DNA from: Epilithonimonas xixisoli
Lineage (GTDB): Bacteria; Bacteroidota; Bacteroidia; Flavobacteriales; Weeksellaceae
Length of the DNA: 64,000 nt
Assembly (NCBI RefSeq): GCF_004365655.1
Contig: NZ_SOEO01000003.1
Location: forward strand, 62,001 to 126,000
Reading direction: 5' to 3'
The notes below the pieces were generated by a model, which did no database searches, was not told where the DNA came from, and saw only the letters and a list, made by a program, of their open reading frames with translations. The translations under genes and the position numbers were made by a program. This document shows, one piece after another, positions 34,563 through 42,765 of this stretch. Position 1 is the first letter of the stretch. Every line of letters starts with the position of its first letter.

Positions 34563-35273
34563 CTATTCAAAAAGTTCCGCAGTATCCAAAACAGAAACCT
34601 GTCCATTTTCGCAACGAATCGCTTCGCCCGGATAATTCTGAATCATATGGTAATCGTGCGTCGCCATCACCACTGCACAATGGTTTTCTTCCGCAAGATT
34701 CTTTAGAAGCGTCATAATGTCGTTAGACGTCTCTGGGTCAAGATTTCCAGTCGGCTCATCTGCAAGAATCAATTCTGGATGATTTAACAAAGCTCTTGCA
34801 ATCGCAGCACGCTGTTGCTCACCTCCGGAAAGTTGGTGAGGCATTTTATGCTTTTTGGTTTTCATTCCAACGCTGGATAGAACTTCATCAATTCTGGTTT
34901 CCATTTTCAATTTGTCTTTCCAACCAGTCGCTTGCAAAACAAATAGAAGATTTTTCTCAATATTTCTGTCTGGTAAAAGCTGAAAATCCTGGAAAACAAT
35001 TCCTAATTTCCTTCTCAAATTTGGAACTTCAGACTGCTTCAGTTTTTTCAAATCGAAACCGGCAACCTGTCCGCTTCCGCCTTGCAAAGGCAATTGTCCG
35101 TAAAGAACTTTCAAAAGAGAACTCTTTCCAGAACCGGTTTTTCCAATAAGGTAGCAGAATTTTCCTTTCTTGATATGAAGGTCAACATCATTCAGGACTG
35201 TGAAGTTTTTCTGAACAATCTTTGCGTTGCTCAAATCTATAATATCTACTCCCGGGTCGTTTCTATGCGGCAT
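34563..35273 (-). CDS. ftsE: FtsE-like ABC transporter ATP-binding protein
   Basis: 236 residues. Walker A GKTGSGKSSLL, Q-loop FQDFQLLPDRNIEKNL, signature LSGGEQQR, Walker B LILADEPTGNLD, switch H in ATHDYH. This is the FtsE pattern: it partners with FtsX at the divisome to activate cell-wall hydrolases. ftsX is not next to it in this window, which is unlike the usual order and leaves a slight doubt. Minus-strand TACTTTTG at 35328-35335 is a candidate -7 box. Confidence 0.88.
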   Translation of the reverse strand: MPHRNDPGVDIIDLSNAKIVQKNFTVLNDVDLHIKKGKFCYLIGKTGSGKSSLLKVLYGQLPLQGGSGQVAGFDLKKLKQSEVPNLRRKLGIVFQDFQLLPDRNIEKNLLFVLQATGWKDKLKMETRIDEVLSSVGMKTKKHKMPHQLSGGEQQRAAIARALLNHPELILADEPTGNLDPETSNDIMTLLKNLAEENHCAVVMATHDYHMIQNYPGEAIRCENGQVSVLDTAELFE

Positions 35274-35381
35274 AATTGCGATAATTGATAAGTTATGATT
35301 GATAAATGATTCAACAAATCATCAATTCAAAAGTAATAAAAACATCTTGTAATGCTTCTACTTTTGGGAAATTTTAACAAC

Positions 35382-35416
35382 AAAAAATGTCTGAAACAAT
35401 GTCCAGACACTTTTTG
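35382..35416 (-). terminator. rpmH terminator
   Basis: Stem TGTCTG with CAGACA flanked by A- and T-runs; on the minus strand it lies just downstream of rpmH. Confidence 0.75.
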
Positions 35417-35438
35417 TATATGATAATTTTTGAAGAAA

Positions 35439-35597
35439 TTATCTCTTAGCGCGAGATGCACTAACAGTTAAGCTCTTTCTGCCTTTCGCTCTTCTAGCTG
35501 CCAACACTCTTCTTCCGTTTGGTGTAGACATTCTTTCACGGAAACCGTGTTTGTTTCTTCTTTTTCTCTCAGATGGTTGGAATGTTCTTTTACTCAT
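35439..35597 (-). CDS. rpmH: 50S ribosomal protein L34
   Basis: 52 residues, translated by hand: begins [19 protein letters not shown] and ends in [26 protein letters not shown] is the L34 core. Basic, very short, and correct in length for bacterial L34 with a short C-terminal extension. It is often near the origin next to rnpA and dnaA in other bacteria; here it stands alone among repeats, between ftsE and waaA. Confidence 0.97.
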   Translation of the reverse strand: MSKRTFQPSERKRRNKHGFRERMSTPNGRRVLAARRAKGRKSLTVSASRAKR

Positions 35598-35641
35598 CAC
35601 TAATATATTTAGTTCGTAATTACTATTAAATTTTCAGATTG

Positions 35642-35671
35642 CAAATATACAGCTTTTATTTTGCGCCGCAA
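35642..35671 (-). promoter_or_regulatory. Two-box promoter of rpmH
   Basis: Minus strand: TTG (35671-35669), 19-nt spacer, TATATTTG (35649-35642); leader about 38 nt. Confidence 0.7.
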
Positions 35672-35723
35672 GTATTTGAAAACTTTTTTACAATAATTTT
35701 CAATAACTTATAATTTGATTTAT

Positions 35724-35857
35724 TTGGGCAGCTTTTGACGTTCGTCGAATAGCTAGTTGTTATTTTTTTTATGGTAGCTATTTCCGCCTTCCGTTCCTGC
35801 TTTTTTTGCCAAGCTATTCCCAATCCAAAAAAGAGCTCCACTCAAGTCGGGCTGCAG
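35724..35857 (+). repeat. Two-arm intergenic repeat, copy D
   Basis: TGGGCAGCTTTTGACG, then a CCGCCTTCCGTTCCTGC arm with a T run, CCAATCC, and an AAAAAAGAGCTCCACTCAAG arm ending GTCGGGCTGCAG. Nearly identical to 17752-17890. A 61-codon frame on the minus strand here is not a gene. Confidence 0.8.
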
Positions 35858-35877
35858 ATTCCAGCTTCGAATCAACA

Positions 35878-35955
35878 TTTGTCATCCGTAGGAAATCTAG
35901 CGAAGCCGTTCGACGAAGTTAATCTAGTCTGTTGAGATTCTTTCAGAATGACGGA
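35878..35955 (-). repeat. TTGTCATTC/GAATGACAA repeat, variant
   Basis: In reversed orientation: ends GTCATCCGTA and CAGAATGACGG, with CTGTTGAGATTCTTTCAG (the complement of the inner part of the copies at 2482 and 4198). The middle differs (GCGAAGCCGTTCGACGAAG). Confidence 0.65.
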
Positions 35956-35981
35956 ATTACAGTTTAATAATTTCTAATCCT

Positions 35982-35989
35982 TAGATTTG
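35982..35989 (+). promoter_or_regulatory. Candidate -7 box of waaA
   Basis: TAGATTTG, 17 nt before the waaA ATG; leader of about 11 nt. The -33 region (GTTTAA) is weak. Confidence 0.45.
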
Positions 35990-36006
35990 CAGTAGAAAAA
36001 TAAAAG

Positions 36007-37266
36007 ATGAAATCTCTATACAATCTCTTCGTTCACTTGATGATTTTCGGGATGAAGGTCTTTTCGCTCTTCGATTCCAAAACCAAAAAAGGAGTCCGAG
36101 GCAGAAAACAGTCTTTGGAAATTGTAAGAAATGCTTTTTCTCCAGAAGATAAAGTCTTGTGGATGCACGCCTCCAGCTTAGGTGAGTACGAACAAGGTTT
36201 GCCAGTTCTCGAAAAATTAAAAGAGCAATTCCAAGATTATAAAGTCTTAATCACCTTTTTTTCGCCGTCAGGTTATGAAAATGTGAAGAAGAAAAAACAC
36301 ATTGCAGATGCGATTTGCTATTTGCCTTTTGATAAAAAGAAAGACGTTCAGGAATTCGTTTACAGCTTTGATTGTCAGATTTTCTTTACTGTAAAATATG
36401 ATTATTGGTACAATCTTTTAAACGAACTGAAAAATCGAGGAACTAAGATTTATGTGATTTCTGCCTTGTTTTATGAGCATCAGACTTTTTTCGAAACCTA
36501 TGGGAAATGGTTTGTAAAACAACTCAAGAACAACATCGATTGGTTTTTCCATCAGACCACCAAATCTTCTGCTTTGGCAAAGAGTGTCGGTTTGATTAAT
36601 TCGTCCGTTTCCGGTGATACAAGATTTGACAGAGTGAAACAATTTCTAGACAGAGATAATCATTTGGAGTTTATTGAAGAGTTCAAAGGCAATCAGAAGT
36701 TGGTTGTTTTTGGTAGCAGTTGGCACGCCGAAGAAGATATTGCACAGGTTTTGGTAAAGAAGCTTCCCGATACCAAATTTGCCATCGCACCTCACGATTT
36801 ACAACGCGTTCCACATCTCTTGAAACTATTTCCAAACGCCATTCTTTACAGTTCACTTTCCAACGCTCCAACTCTCGAACTCTCGAACTCTCAAATTCTC
36901 ATCATCGATAGCATCGGGAAACTTTCCAAATTGTATTCTTACGCAGATTTGGCGGTAGTTGGTGGCGGATTTCATTCGGCGGGATTACATAATATTTTGG
37001 AAGCTGCGGTTTATGGTGTTCCTGTTATTTTCGGGAATCATTATCAGAAAAATCCTGAGGCAGATAATTTAATTCTTGCAAAAGGAGGAAAAAGTTTCGA
37101 CGATTTTGTGACAGCCGCAGCTTTCATCGAGGAAGTGATGAAAAAAGATTTGACGACCGAAGAAGGCGAAGTTTCTTACCTCAAAGAAATGGCAAAAAAC
37201 GCAGGCGATTTTGTAGAGTCGCAACCAGATTCTACGGAGATTATTTTGAGGAAAATTATACCTTAA
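36007..37266 (+). CDS. waaA: 3-Deoxy-D-manno-octulosonic acid (Kdo) transferase
   Basis: 419 residues. Inner-membrane enzyme that adds Kdo to lipid A precursor. N-terminal hydrophobic segment, WMHASSLGEYEQGLPVLE (WaaA family), FFSPSGYEN, and the C-terminal YSYADLAVVGGGFHSAGLHNILEAAVYG that holds the CMP-Kdo site. About 13 residues (SNAPTLELSNSQ, around 284-296) are encoded by a CTCTCGAACTCTC repeat like the intergenic one near 2262 and look like an in-frame insertion before the conserved ILIIDSIGKLSKLYSYAD. Otherwise a normal length for the family. Confidence 0.93.
   Translation: MKSLYNLFVHLMIFGMKVFSLFDSKTKKGVRGRKQSLEIVRNAFSPEDKVLWMHASSLGEYEQGLPVLEKLKEQFQDYKVLITFFSPSGYENVKKKKHIADAICYLPFDKKKDVQEFVYSFDCQIFFTVKYDYWYNLLNELKNRGTKIYVISALFYEHQTFFETYGKWFVKQLKNNIDWFFHQTTKSSALAKSVGLINSSVSGDTRFDRVKQFLDRDNHLEFIEEFKGNQKLVVFGSSWHAEEDIAQVLVKKLPDTKFAIAPHDLQRVPHLLKLFPNAILYSSLSNAPTLELSNSQILIIDSIGKLSKLYSYADLAVVGGGFHSAGLHNILEAAVYGVPVIFGNHYQKNPEADNLILAKGGKSFDDFVTAAAFIEEVMKKDLTTEEGEVSYLKEMAKNAGDFVESQPDSTEIILRKIIP
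36857..36905 (+). repeat. CTCTCGAACTCTC repeat inside waaA
   Basis: CTCCAACTCTCGAACTCTCG and further ACTCTCAAATTCTC units inside the open frame; same units as at 2262-2330. Confidence 0.6.
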
Positions 37267-37367
37267 CCACAATGTTCACAAAGTTTTTGCACAAGGCTCA
37301 CTATTTTTTAGTTCTTCAAAAAGATTAATTGTGTTCTTTGTGTAGAGCTTGGTGTCTTTGTGGTTAA
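37263..37367. repeat. AACCACAAAAGTCACA-type palindromic element, copy 2
   Basis: TTAACCACAATGTTCACAAA at one end and TGTCTTTGTGGTTAA at the other pair imperfectly. Lies between convergent waaA and the hypothetical gene. Less symmetrical than 13964-14100. Confidence 0.6.
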
Positions 37368-37371
37368 AATA

Positions 37372-37998
37372 TTACCTCAAAAATCCCTCACTCTTAATTC
37401 CTTTCACAATCAATTCAAAATGGTCGGGAATGTTTTCGCATTTCAGCCAGTTGAAATCTAAACCATTGTTGATGCATAATTTCTGTAAGTAAAGATTGTT
37501 GTCAATTTTTTCATAAAGTTTGTCGAGAAATTCATCAATTTCCATCCAGTAATCTTCGTCCAGTTTTTTGGTTAAAGTCAAGGCTTTGAAGATTTTGTTG
37601 ATGAGATAGATGTAAAGTTTGTAAACGTTGTCAAATCTTTGCGTTCCAAGTTTTTCGTTGTATTCTAAGATTTCATTGATTAAAAATAAATTCAAAGAAA
37701 CGTCTCCGAATTTGTCCGTCGTAATTTTCACGTGTTCTGTAATTTCCGCACTTATTTTTCTGATGAGAACAAGGAAATATTTTTGATTCGCAATGTATTT
37801 TGAAGCCAACGCAACTTTCTCACGGATGTTTTCTTCCATCGCATCTCGCTTGTCATCAACCGTTTCTAGGTCAATTAATTCGAAATATAGTTTCTTGGAA
37901 AGCAATTTGTCTTTCTTCAACAATCGGAAAATCAATTTGTCTTTTTCTGACGGAGAAAATTCGCTCAAAGCCTGCTTGAATTCTTTTGAATATTCCAT
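37372..37998 (-). CDS. Hypothetical protein with helical fold
   Basis: 208 residues, lysine/leucine/aspartate-rich, no signal peptide or membrane segment, and predicted to be mostly helical. I do not recognise the family. The start codon overlaps the stop of the upstream GT2 gene by 1 nt, so the two are translated together and it may have a linked role. Codon use looks like that of the neighbours. Confidence 0.7.
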   Translation of the reverse strand: MEYSKEFKQALSEFSPSEKDKLIFRLLKKDKLLSKKLYFELIDLETVDDKRDAMEENIREKVALASKYIANQKYFLVLIRKISAEITEHVKITTDKFGDVSLNLFLINEILEYNEKLGTQRFDNVYKLYIYLINKIFKALTLTKKLDEDYWMEIDEFLDKLYEKIDNNLYLQKLCINNGLDFNWLKCENIPDHFELIVKGIKSEGFLR

Positions 37999-38750
37999 TA
38001 ATTGAAGATTTTAGAATATTTGATAAAACCGTTGAATGCCCAATTCGCTGTGTAATACAGAGATCTCAAAGTGGAAAATTTCATATAATCTTTGTACACC
38101 AAATATTGGTCTTTCATAATATTCGTTTTTTTTCTGGAAACGCTGTTGGGCAACATTCGGTATTTTGATAAAGTCTTTTTCAAAGGTTTTCCCTGAGGGA
38201 TTTTCTTCAGAAGTTCCAGCCACATTACGTGGTCTTCGCGTTTTGTGCCTTCCGGAAAATAGAATTTTCCAACTCGTTTCGAATCATACATTGATGAAAG
38301 TAAAGATAATCTACAAGTTTTCAGTAGATTATTAAAGTTAACAATTGTGTCCGCTTCGAAATCGCCAATTGTAGGATTTAGATTTTCATCGCAACGGGAA
38401 TAGGTGGAGTAGGCCAATTCAGCATTTTCAGATTTCATAAAGGTGATCATTTCTTCGAGGAAATTCGTTTCCCAAAAATCGTCAGCGTCTAGAAATGTGA
38501 TAAATCTTCCAGTCGCGTTTTCCAAAGAAATATTCCTTGCGTGTCCTGCACCTCCATTTTTCTTCGCTTTGAAAACTTTAATTCGTGGGTCGTTTTGTTT
38601 TTCTAGGATTTCTACTGAATTGTCTGTCGAACAATCATCGGTAATCAGCCATTCCCAATCCTGAAAAGTTTGATTGAGGACAGAATTGATGGTTTCATTC
38701 AAATATTTTGAAGAATTGTAACTCGGTGTGATGATTGAGATTTCCGGCAT
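37998..38750 (-). CDS. Glycosyltransferase family 2 protein
   Basis: 250 residues. N-terminal ISIITPSYNSSKYLNETI, TDDCSTDNSVEIL and the metal-binding LDADDFWE (DxD-like), with WLELLKKIPQGKP near the acceptor loop. Transfers a sugar from a nucleotide donor, probably for surface polysaccharide or LPS, from the cytoplasm side. Minus-strand TAAATTTG at 38759-38766 gives a predicted start only 2-3 nt before the ATG. Confidence 0.88.
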   Translation of the reverse strand: MPEISIITPSYNSSKYLNETINSVLNQTFQDWEWLITDDCSTDNSVEILEKQNDPRIKVFKAKKNGGAGHARNISLENATGRFITFLDADDFWETNFLEEMITFMKSENAELAYSTYSRCDENLNPTIGDFEADTIVNFNNLLKTCRLSLLSSMYDSKRVGKFYFPEGTKREDHVMWLELLKKIPQGKPLKKTLSKYRMLPNSVSRKKTNIMKDQYLVYKDYMKFSTLRSLYYTANWAFNGFIKYSKIFN

Positions 38751-38758
38751 ATTAACTG

Positions 38759-38766
38759 CAAATTTA
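38759..38766 (-). promoter_or_regulatory. Candidate -7 box, GT2 gene
   Basis: Minus-strand TAAATTTG, 8 nt before the ATG: an almost leaderless transcript if used. The -33 box is not clear. Confidence 0.4.
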
Positions 38767-38843
38767 AAAATAATTACAATTCAGAACGTTATTTACGGCA
38801 TAAGAGTTGGAGTGTAATATCAATAACAAAAAAAATGCACATT

Positions 38844-39323
38844 ATGAAAAAGTTATTTTTAATGCCCTTGTTTTTTTTATTTATGTTAATTTCCGTTTTT
38901 TCTTGTAAAAATGATGATGACGATAATATGGAAAAAGCCAACCTCATTGGGAAATGGCAGCCATACAAATTGTCTCAATCGGCAACATTGTCTACAGGCC
39001 CGTTCAATAACACAACGGATTTAAATGAATGCCAACAAAGGTCTAGAATTCTTTTTAATTCGGATAATTCCGGACGATCCACGCTCTATTCAGAAGAAAA
39101 CGGAACTTGTAGTTTGCAAGCCGATTCCAACTTTACCTACACCTTCAATCCGGACAACAATGATTTGACTGTGAAAAGCCCCGATGGTTCTACACACTCT
39201 GGAACGGTGGAGTCTATTTCATCTACCAATTTGGTTTATAAATTAGTAGGAGAATATGATTTTGAAGGGGAAGATAATGTGCGGGTAACGACGATAATTT
39301 CGGCTAGGAAGACCACGAACTAG
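38844..39323 (+). CDS. Lipocalin-like lipoprotein
   Basis: About 159 residues from ATG at 38844 (in-frame ATG at 38835 adds three). Signal peptide with lipobox SVFSC followed by an Asp-rich stretch (KNDDDDN), which in Bacteroidetes fits surface export signals. After it LIGKWQPYKLSQS begins a lipocalin-like beta-barrel: repeated short strands with GTVESISSTNLVYKLVGEY near the end. Ligand unknown. Two Cys (NECQQ and GTCSLQ) could form a disulfide. Confidence 0.78.
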   Translation: MKKLFLMPLFFLFMLISVFSCKNDDDDNMEKANLIGKWQPYKLSQSATLSTGPFNNTTDLNECQQRSRILFNSDNSGRSTLYSEENGTCSLQADSNFTYTFNPDNNDLTVKSPDGSTHSGTVESISSTNLVYKLVGEYDFEGEDNVRVTTIISARKTTN

Positions 39324-39364
39324 AGATGTGCTGGTGATTACAGCAATTAAAATTTTAATAATTA

Positions 39365-39394
39365 GTCCTTACTTTTCCGAAGTAAGGATTTTTT
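39365..39394 (+). terminator. Terminator after lipoprotein gene
   Basis: TCCTTACTT pairs with AAGTAAGGA, then a T run, before leuS. Confidence 0.85.
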
Positions 39395-39407
39395 CATTTC
39401 AAAATCC

Positions 39408-39415
39408 TAAATTTG
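39408..39415 (+). promoter_or_regulatory. Candidate -7 box of leuS
   Basis: TAAATTTG followed by GTGAC; 21 nt before the ATG. No clear -33 box. Confidence 0.4.
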
Positions 39416-39436
39416 TGACTGATTTAAAATTATAAA

Positions 39437-42400
39437 ATGTTTTACGACCATCAGCAGATAGAAAAAAAGTGGCAAAAATACTGGGAAGACAATCAAACTT
39501 ACAAGACTTCCAACTCAACCGATAAACCGAAATTCTACGTCCTCGATATGTTTCCGTACCCTTCCGGAGCAGGACTTCACGTGGGTCATCCGCTGGGATA
39601 CATCGCGTCGGACATCTATGCGAGATTCAAAAGGCATCAGGGTTTCAATGTTTTGCATCCTGTTGGTTATGACAGTTTTGGACTTCCTGCTGAGCAATAT
39701 GCTATACAAACCGGAACGCATCCTGCGATTACAACGGAACAAAATATCACGAGATACGAGGAGCAATTAAGAAAAATTGGGTTTTCATTTGACTGGAGCA
39801 GGGAAGTGAGAACTTCGGACGCTTCTTATTATAAATGGACGCAATGGATTTTCATTCAGTTGTTTCATTCGTGGTATAATAAAGATACGGACAAGGCGGA
39901 ATCTATCGAAACCTTAATCCAACATTTTGAGGCAAAAGGAACGGAAGGTTTGAACGCCAATCAAAATGAGGAATTAAATTTCACTTCAGAAGAATGGAAA
40001 TCTTATTCTGATATTAAGAAAGAAGAAATATTATTGAATTATCGTCTGGCCTTCCGTGCGGAAACTACCGTGAATTGGTGTCCGGCTCTCGGAACTGTTT
40101 TGGCAAACGACGAAATAAAAGACGGAAAATCCGAAAGAGGCGGTTACCCTGTTTTCCAGAAGAAAATGATGCAGTGGAGTATGAGGATTTCTGCATACTC
40201 GGAAAGATTGTTGCAAGGTTTGAAAACTTTGGATTGGCCACAACCTTTGAAAGATGCTCAGGAATATTGGATTGGGAAATCTCAGGGCGCGCAAGTAAGA
40301 TTTGCAACTGAAAACGGAGAAACAATTGAAGTTTTTACAACCCGTCCTGATACCATTTTTGGAGCTACCTTTATGGTTTTGGCACCGGAAAACCCTTTGG
40401 TTCAAAATTTAACAACTCCAGAACAAAAAGCTGAAGTTGACCAATATATAGAAGAAACTTCCAAAAAAACAGAACGTGATAGAATGGCTGACGTGAAAAA
40501 CGTGAGTGGCGCTTTCACGGGAAGTTACGCCATCAATCCTTTTACTGGGAAGAATATTCCGGTTTATATTTCGGATTATGTGTTGATGGGTTACGGAACT
40601 GGTGCTGTGATGGCGGTTCCTGCTCACGACGAGCGCGACCATAGATTTGCGAAGAAATTTAATTTGGAAATCATCAAGGTTGTAGAATCTGATGTGGATG
40701 TTCAAGAAGAAGCCTATGATTCTAAGGATTCTGTTTGTGTGAATTCTGATTTCTTGAACGGCCTTAATTATAAGGATGCGAAATCCAAAATCATTGCTGA
40801 AATCGAAAACCGAGGAATTGGTCACGGAACGACGAATTACAGACAGCGTGATGCGATTTTCTCCAGACAAAGATATTGGGGCGAGCCGGTTCCTATCTAT
40901 TATAAGGATGGAATGCCTTACACTTTGCCAAATTCCGCTTTGCCTTTGGAGCTTCCTGAGGTTGAAAAATATCTACCAACAGAAGACGGCGACCCACCAT
41001 TAGGAAATGCGAAAACATTTGCGTGGGACGAGGCGAATCAGAAAGTGGTTGACACAGATTTGATTGATGATAAAACGGTTTTCCCATTAGAATTATCCAC
41101 AATGCCAGGTTGGGCAGGAAGTTCGTGGTATTTCCTAAGATATATGGACCCGAACGACGACTCGGTTTTTGCTAAAAAAGAACTGACCAATTATTGGGGA
41201 CAAGTTGATTTGTACATCGGGGGAAGCGAGCACGCCACCGGGCATTTATTGTATTCTCGTTTTTGGAATATGTTCTTGAAGGACAGAGGTTTCATTGAAC
41301 AAAATGAGCCTTTCCAAAAGTTGATTAATCAAGGGATGATTTTGGGGATGAGTGCGTTTGTTTATAGATTGTTTGGTAGCTATACTCAAGAGCAAGTCAA
41401 CGGAAAGCCCGATTATGAAAAACTAATTGAGCCTCAAAATATTTTTGTGTCTAGTAATTTTGCTAATATTTATGAGAAGTATCATTCTAAATTGGTAGAA
41501 TATAATTTTAAGAAACAAATTGTTGATTTTGAAAAACCGAAGGAAGTAGAGTATTTGGAAGATTTATATTTTCAAGAATTACAAAAACTAAATTCTGGTT
41601 CAAATCAATTAGCAGGTTTAGGAATTAATAATCTAAAAATAGGACTTCAAAACATACACGTTGATATTTCGCTGTTAAAAGGAACAACAAACGAATTAGA
41701 TACAGAAGCTTTCAAAACTTGGAGACCAGATTATGCTGATGCGGAATTTATTCTTGAAGACGGAAAATACATCACAGGTCGTGAAGTAGAAAAAATGTCC
41801 AAATCAAAATACAATGTTGTCAACCCAGATGATATTTGTAATGAATATGGCGCAGACGGTTTAAGATTGTACGAAATGTTCCTTGGGCCATTAGAACAAT
41901 CTAAACCTTGGAACACGCAAGGTCTTAGTGGAGTTTATGGTTTCCTGAAGAAATTCTGGAACTTGTATTTCAACGGCGATACGTTTGAAGTTTCTGATGA
42001 AGAACCGACAAAAGCTGAATTCAAGATTCTTCATACTTTAATCAAGAAAGTGCTTTTTGATATTGAGAATTTTTCTTTCAATACTTCGGTGTCATCATTT
42101 ATGATAGCAGTCAACGAGTTACAAAAATTGAAATGCAATAAGAGAGCGATTCTGGAGCCGTTAGCAATAATAATCTCGCCTTATGCGCCACACATCTGCG
42201 AAGAGGTATGGAATTTGCTGGGAAATAATGCTTCTATAGAATTTGAAGAATTTCCAACTCTTGACGAAAGCTATCTGATTGAAGATGAGATAGATTACCC
42301 TGTGAGCTTTAATGGGAAAATGAAATTTAAAATCAAACTTCCGGCAGACCTTACGAAGGACGATGTTGAGAAACTAATGATGCAAAATGAGGACGTGAAG

Positions 42401-42472
42401 AAGTTTTTAGGGGAAAAATCAGTTAAAAATTTCATTTTTGTTCCGAAGAAAATCATTAATATTGTCTCATAA
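39437..42472 (+). CDS. leuS: Leucine--tRNA ligase with long insertion
   Basis: 1011 residues against 860 in E. coli. Class I synthetase: HIGH motif in FPYPSGAGLHVGH (about 39-51), editing-domain TTRPDTIFGATFM, and KMSKS at 786-790. The zinc-binding Cys cluster after NWCPALGTVLAN is absent. Two insertions are visible: residues about 160-195 (between SWYNKDTDKAESI and AETTVNWCP), and about 646-737, right before IHVDIS and the KMSKS loop, where the leucine-specific domain sits; the second is strikingly AT-rich DNA. Charges tRNA-Leu in the cytoplasm; the insertion probably modifies tRNA or editing contacts. Confidence 0.95.
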   Translation: MFYDHQQIEKKWQKYWEDNQTYKTSNSTDKPKFYVLDMFPYPSGAGLHVGHPLGYIASDIYARFKRHQGFNVLHPVGYDSFGLPAEQYAIQTGTHPAITTEQNITRYEEQLRKIGFSFDWSREVRTSDASYYKWTQWIFIQLFHSWYNKDTDKAESIETLIQHFEAKGTEGLNANQNEELNFTSEEWKSYSDIKKEEILLNYRLAFRAETTVNWCPALGTVLANDEIKDGKSERGGYPVFQKKMMQWSMRISAYSERLLQGLKTLDWPQPLKDAQEYWIGKSQGAQVRFATENGETIEVFTTRPDTIFGATFMVLAPENPLVQNLTTPEQKAEVDQYIEETSKKTERDRMADVKNVSGAFTGSYAINPFTGKNIPVYISDYVLMGYGTGAVMAVPAHDERDHRFAKKFNLEIIKVVESDVDVQEEAYDSKDSVCVNSDFLNGLNYKDAKSKIIAEIENRGIGHGTTNYRQRDAIFSRQRYWGEPVPIYYKDGMPYTLPNSALPLELPEVEKYLPTEDGDPPLGNAKTFAWDEANQKVVDTDLIDDKTVFPLELSTMPGWAGSSWYFLRYMDPNDDSVFAKKELTNYWGQVDLYIGGSEHATGHLLYSRFWNMFLKDRGFIEQNEPFQKLINQGMILGMSAFVYRLFGSYTQEQVNGKPDYEKLIEPQNIFVSSNFANIYEKYHSKLVEYNFKKQIVDFEKPKEVEYLEDLYFQELQKLNSGSNQLAGLGINNLKIGLQNIHVDISLLKGTTNELDTEAFKTWRPDYADAEFILEDGKYITGREVEKMSKSKYNVVNPDDICNEYGADGLRLYEMFLGPLEQSKPWNTQGLSGVYGFLKKFWNLYFNGDTFEVSDEEPTKAEFKILHTLIKKVLFDIENFSFNTSVSSFMIAVNELQKLKCNKRAILEPLAIIISPYAPHICEEVWNLLGNNASIEFEEFPTLDESYLIEDEIDYPVSFNGKMKFKIKLPADLTKDDVEKLMMQNEDVKKFLGEKSVKNFIFVPKKIINIVS

Positions 42473-42765
42473 TTGACTATTAAACGATCGTTTTAAAATT
42501 TTAACAAAAATTTATTATATCCAACAAAGCATATTTTTTGAATTGTTTGCGATAAAAATAATGCCTGTTTTTTATAATTGTCTTGTGTGGTTTCTACAAT
42601 TATATAATAAATTCATAAAATATGAGTTTAATTTTGAAAATAAGTTAATAGTCTCTTGACAACGATGATGAAAAAAACAAAAGTTCATATTTATTTAGTT
42701 TGCATTTTTAAATAAAATGACTTTATTTTACAGAATAAATTTAACAATTATAATTTAGTTTTAAT
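42473..42765. other. AT-rich spacer with palindrome before exbB
   Basis: About 290 nt without a gene, containing a 12-bp palindrome AAACGATCGTTT (42482-42493). The promoter of the exb-tonB operon must be here, but no consensus boxes can be fixed. Confidence 0.5.

Noticed and set aside
35656-35841. Open frame of 61 codons in the gap after rpmH
   Set aside because: It comes from the two-arm repeat, which has a similar open frame potential in other copies.
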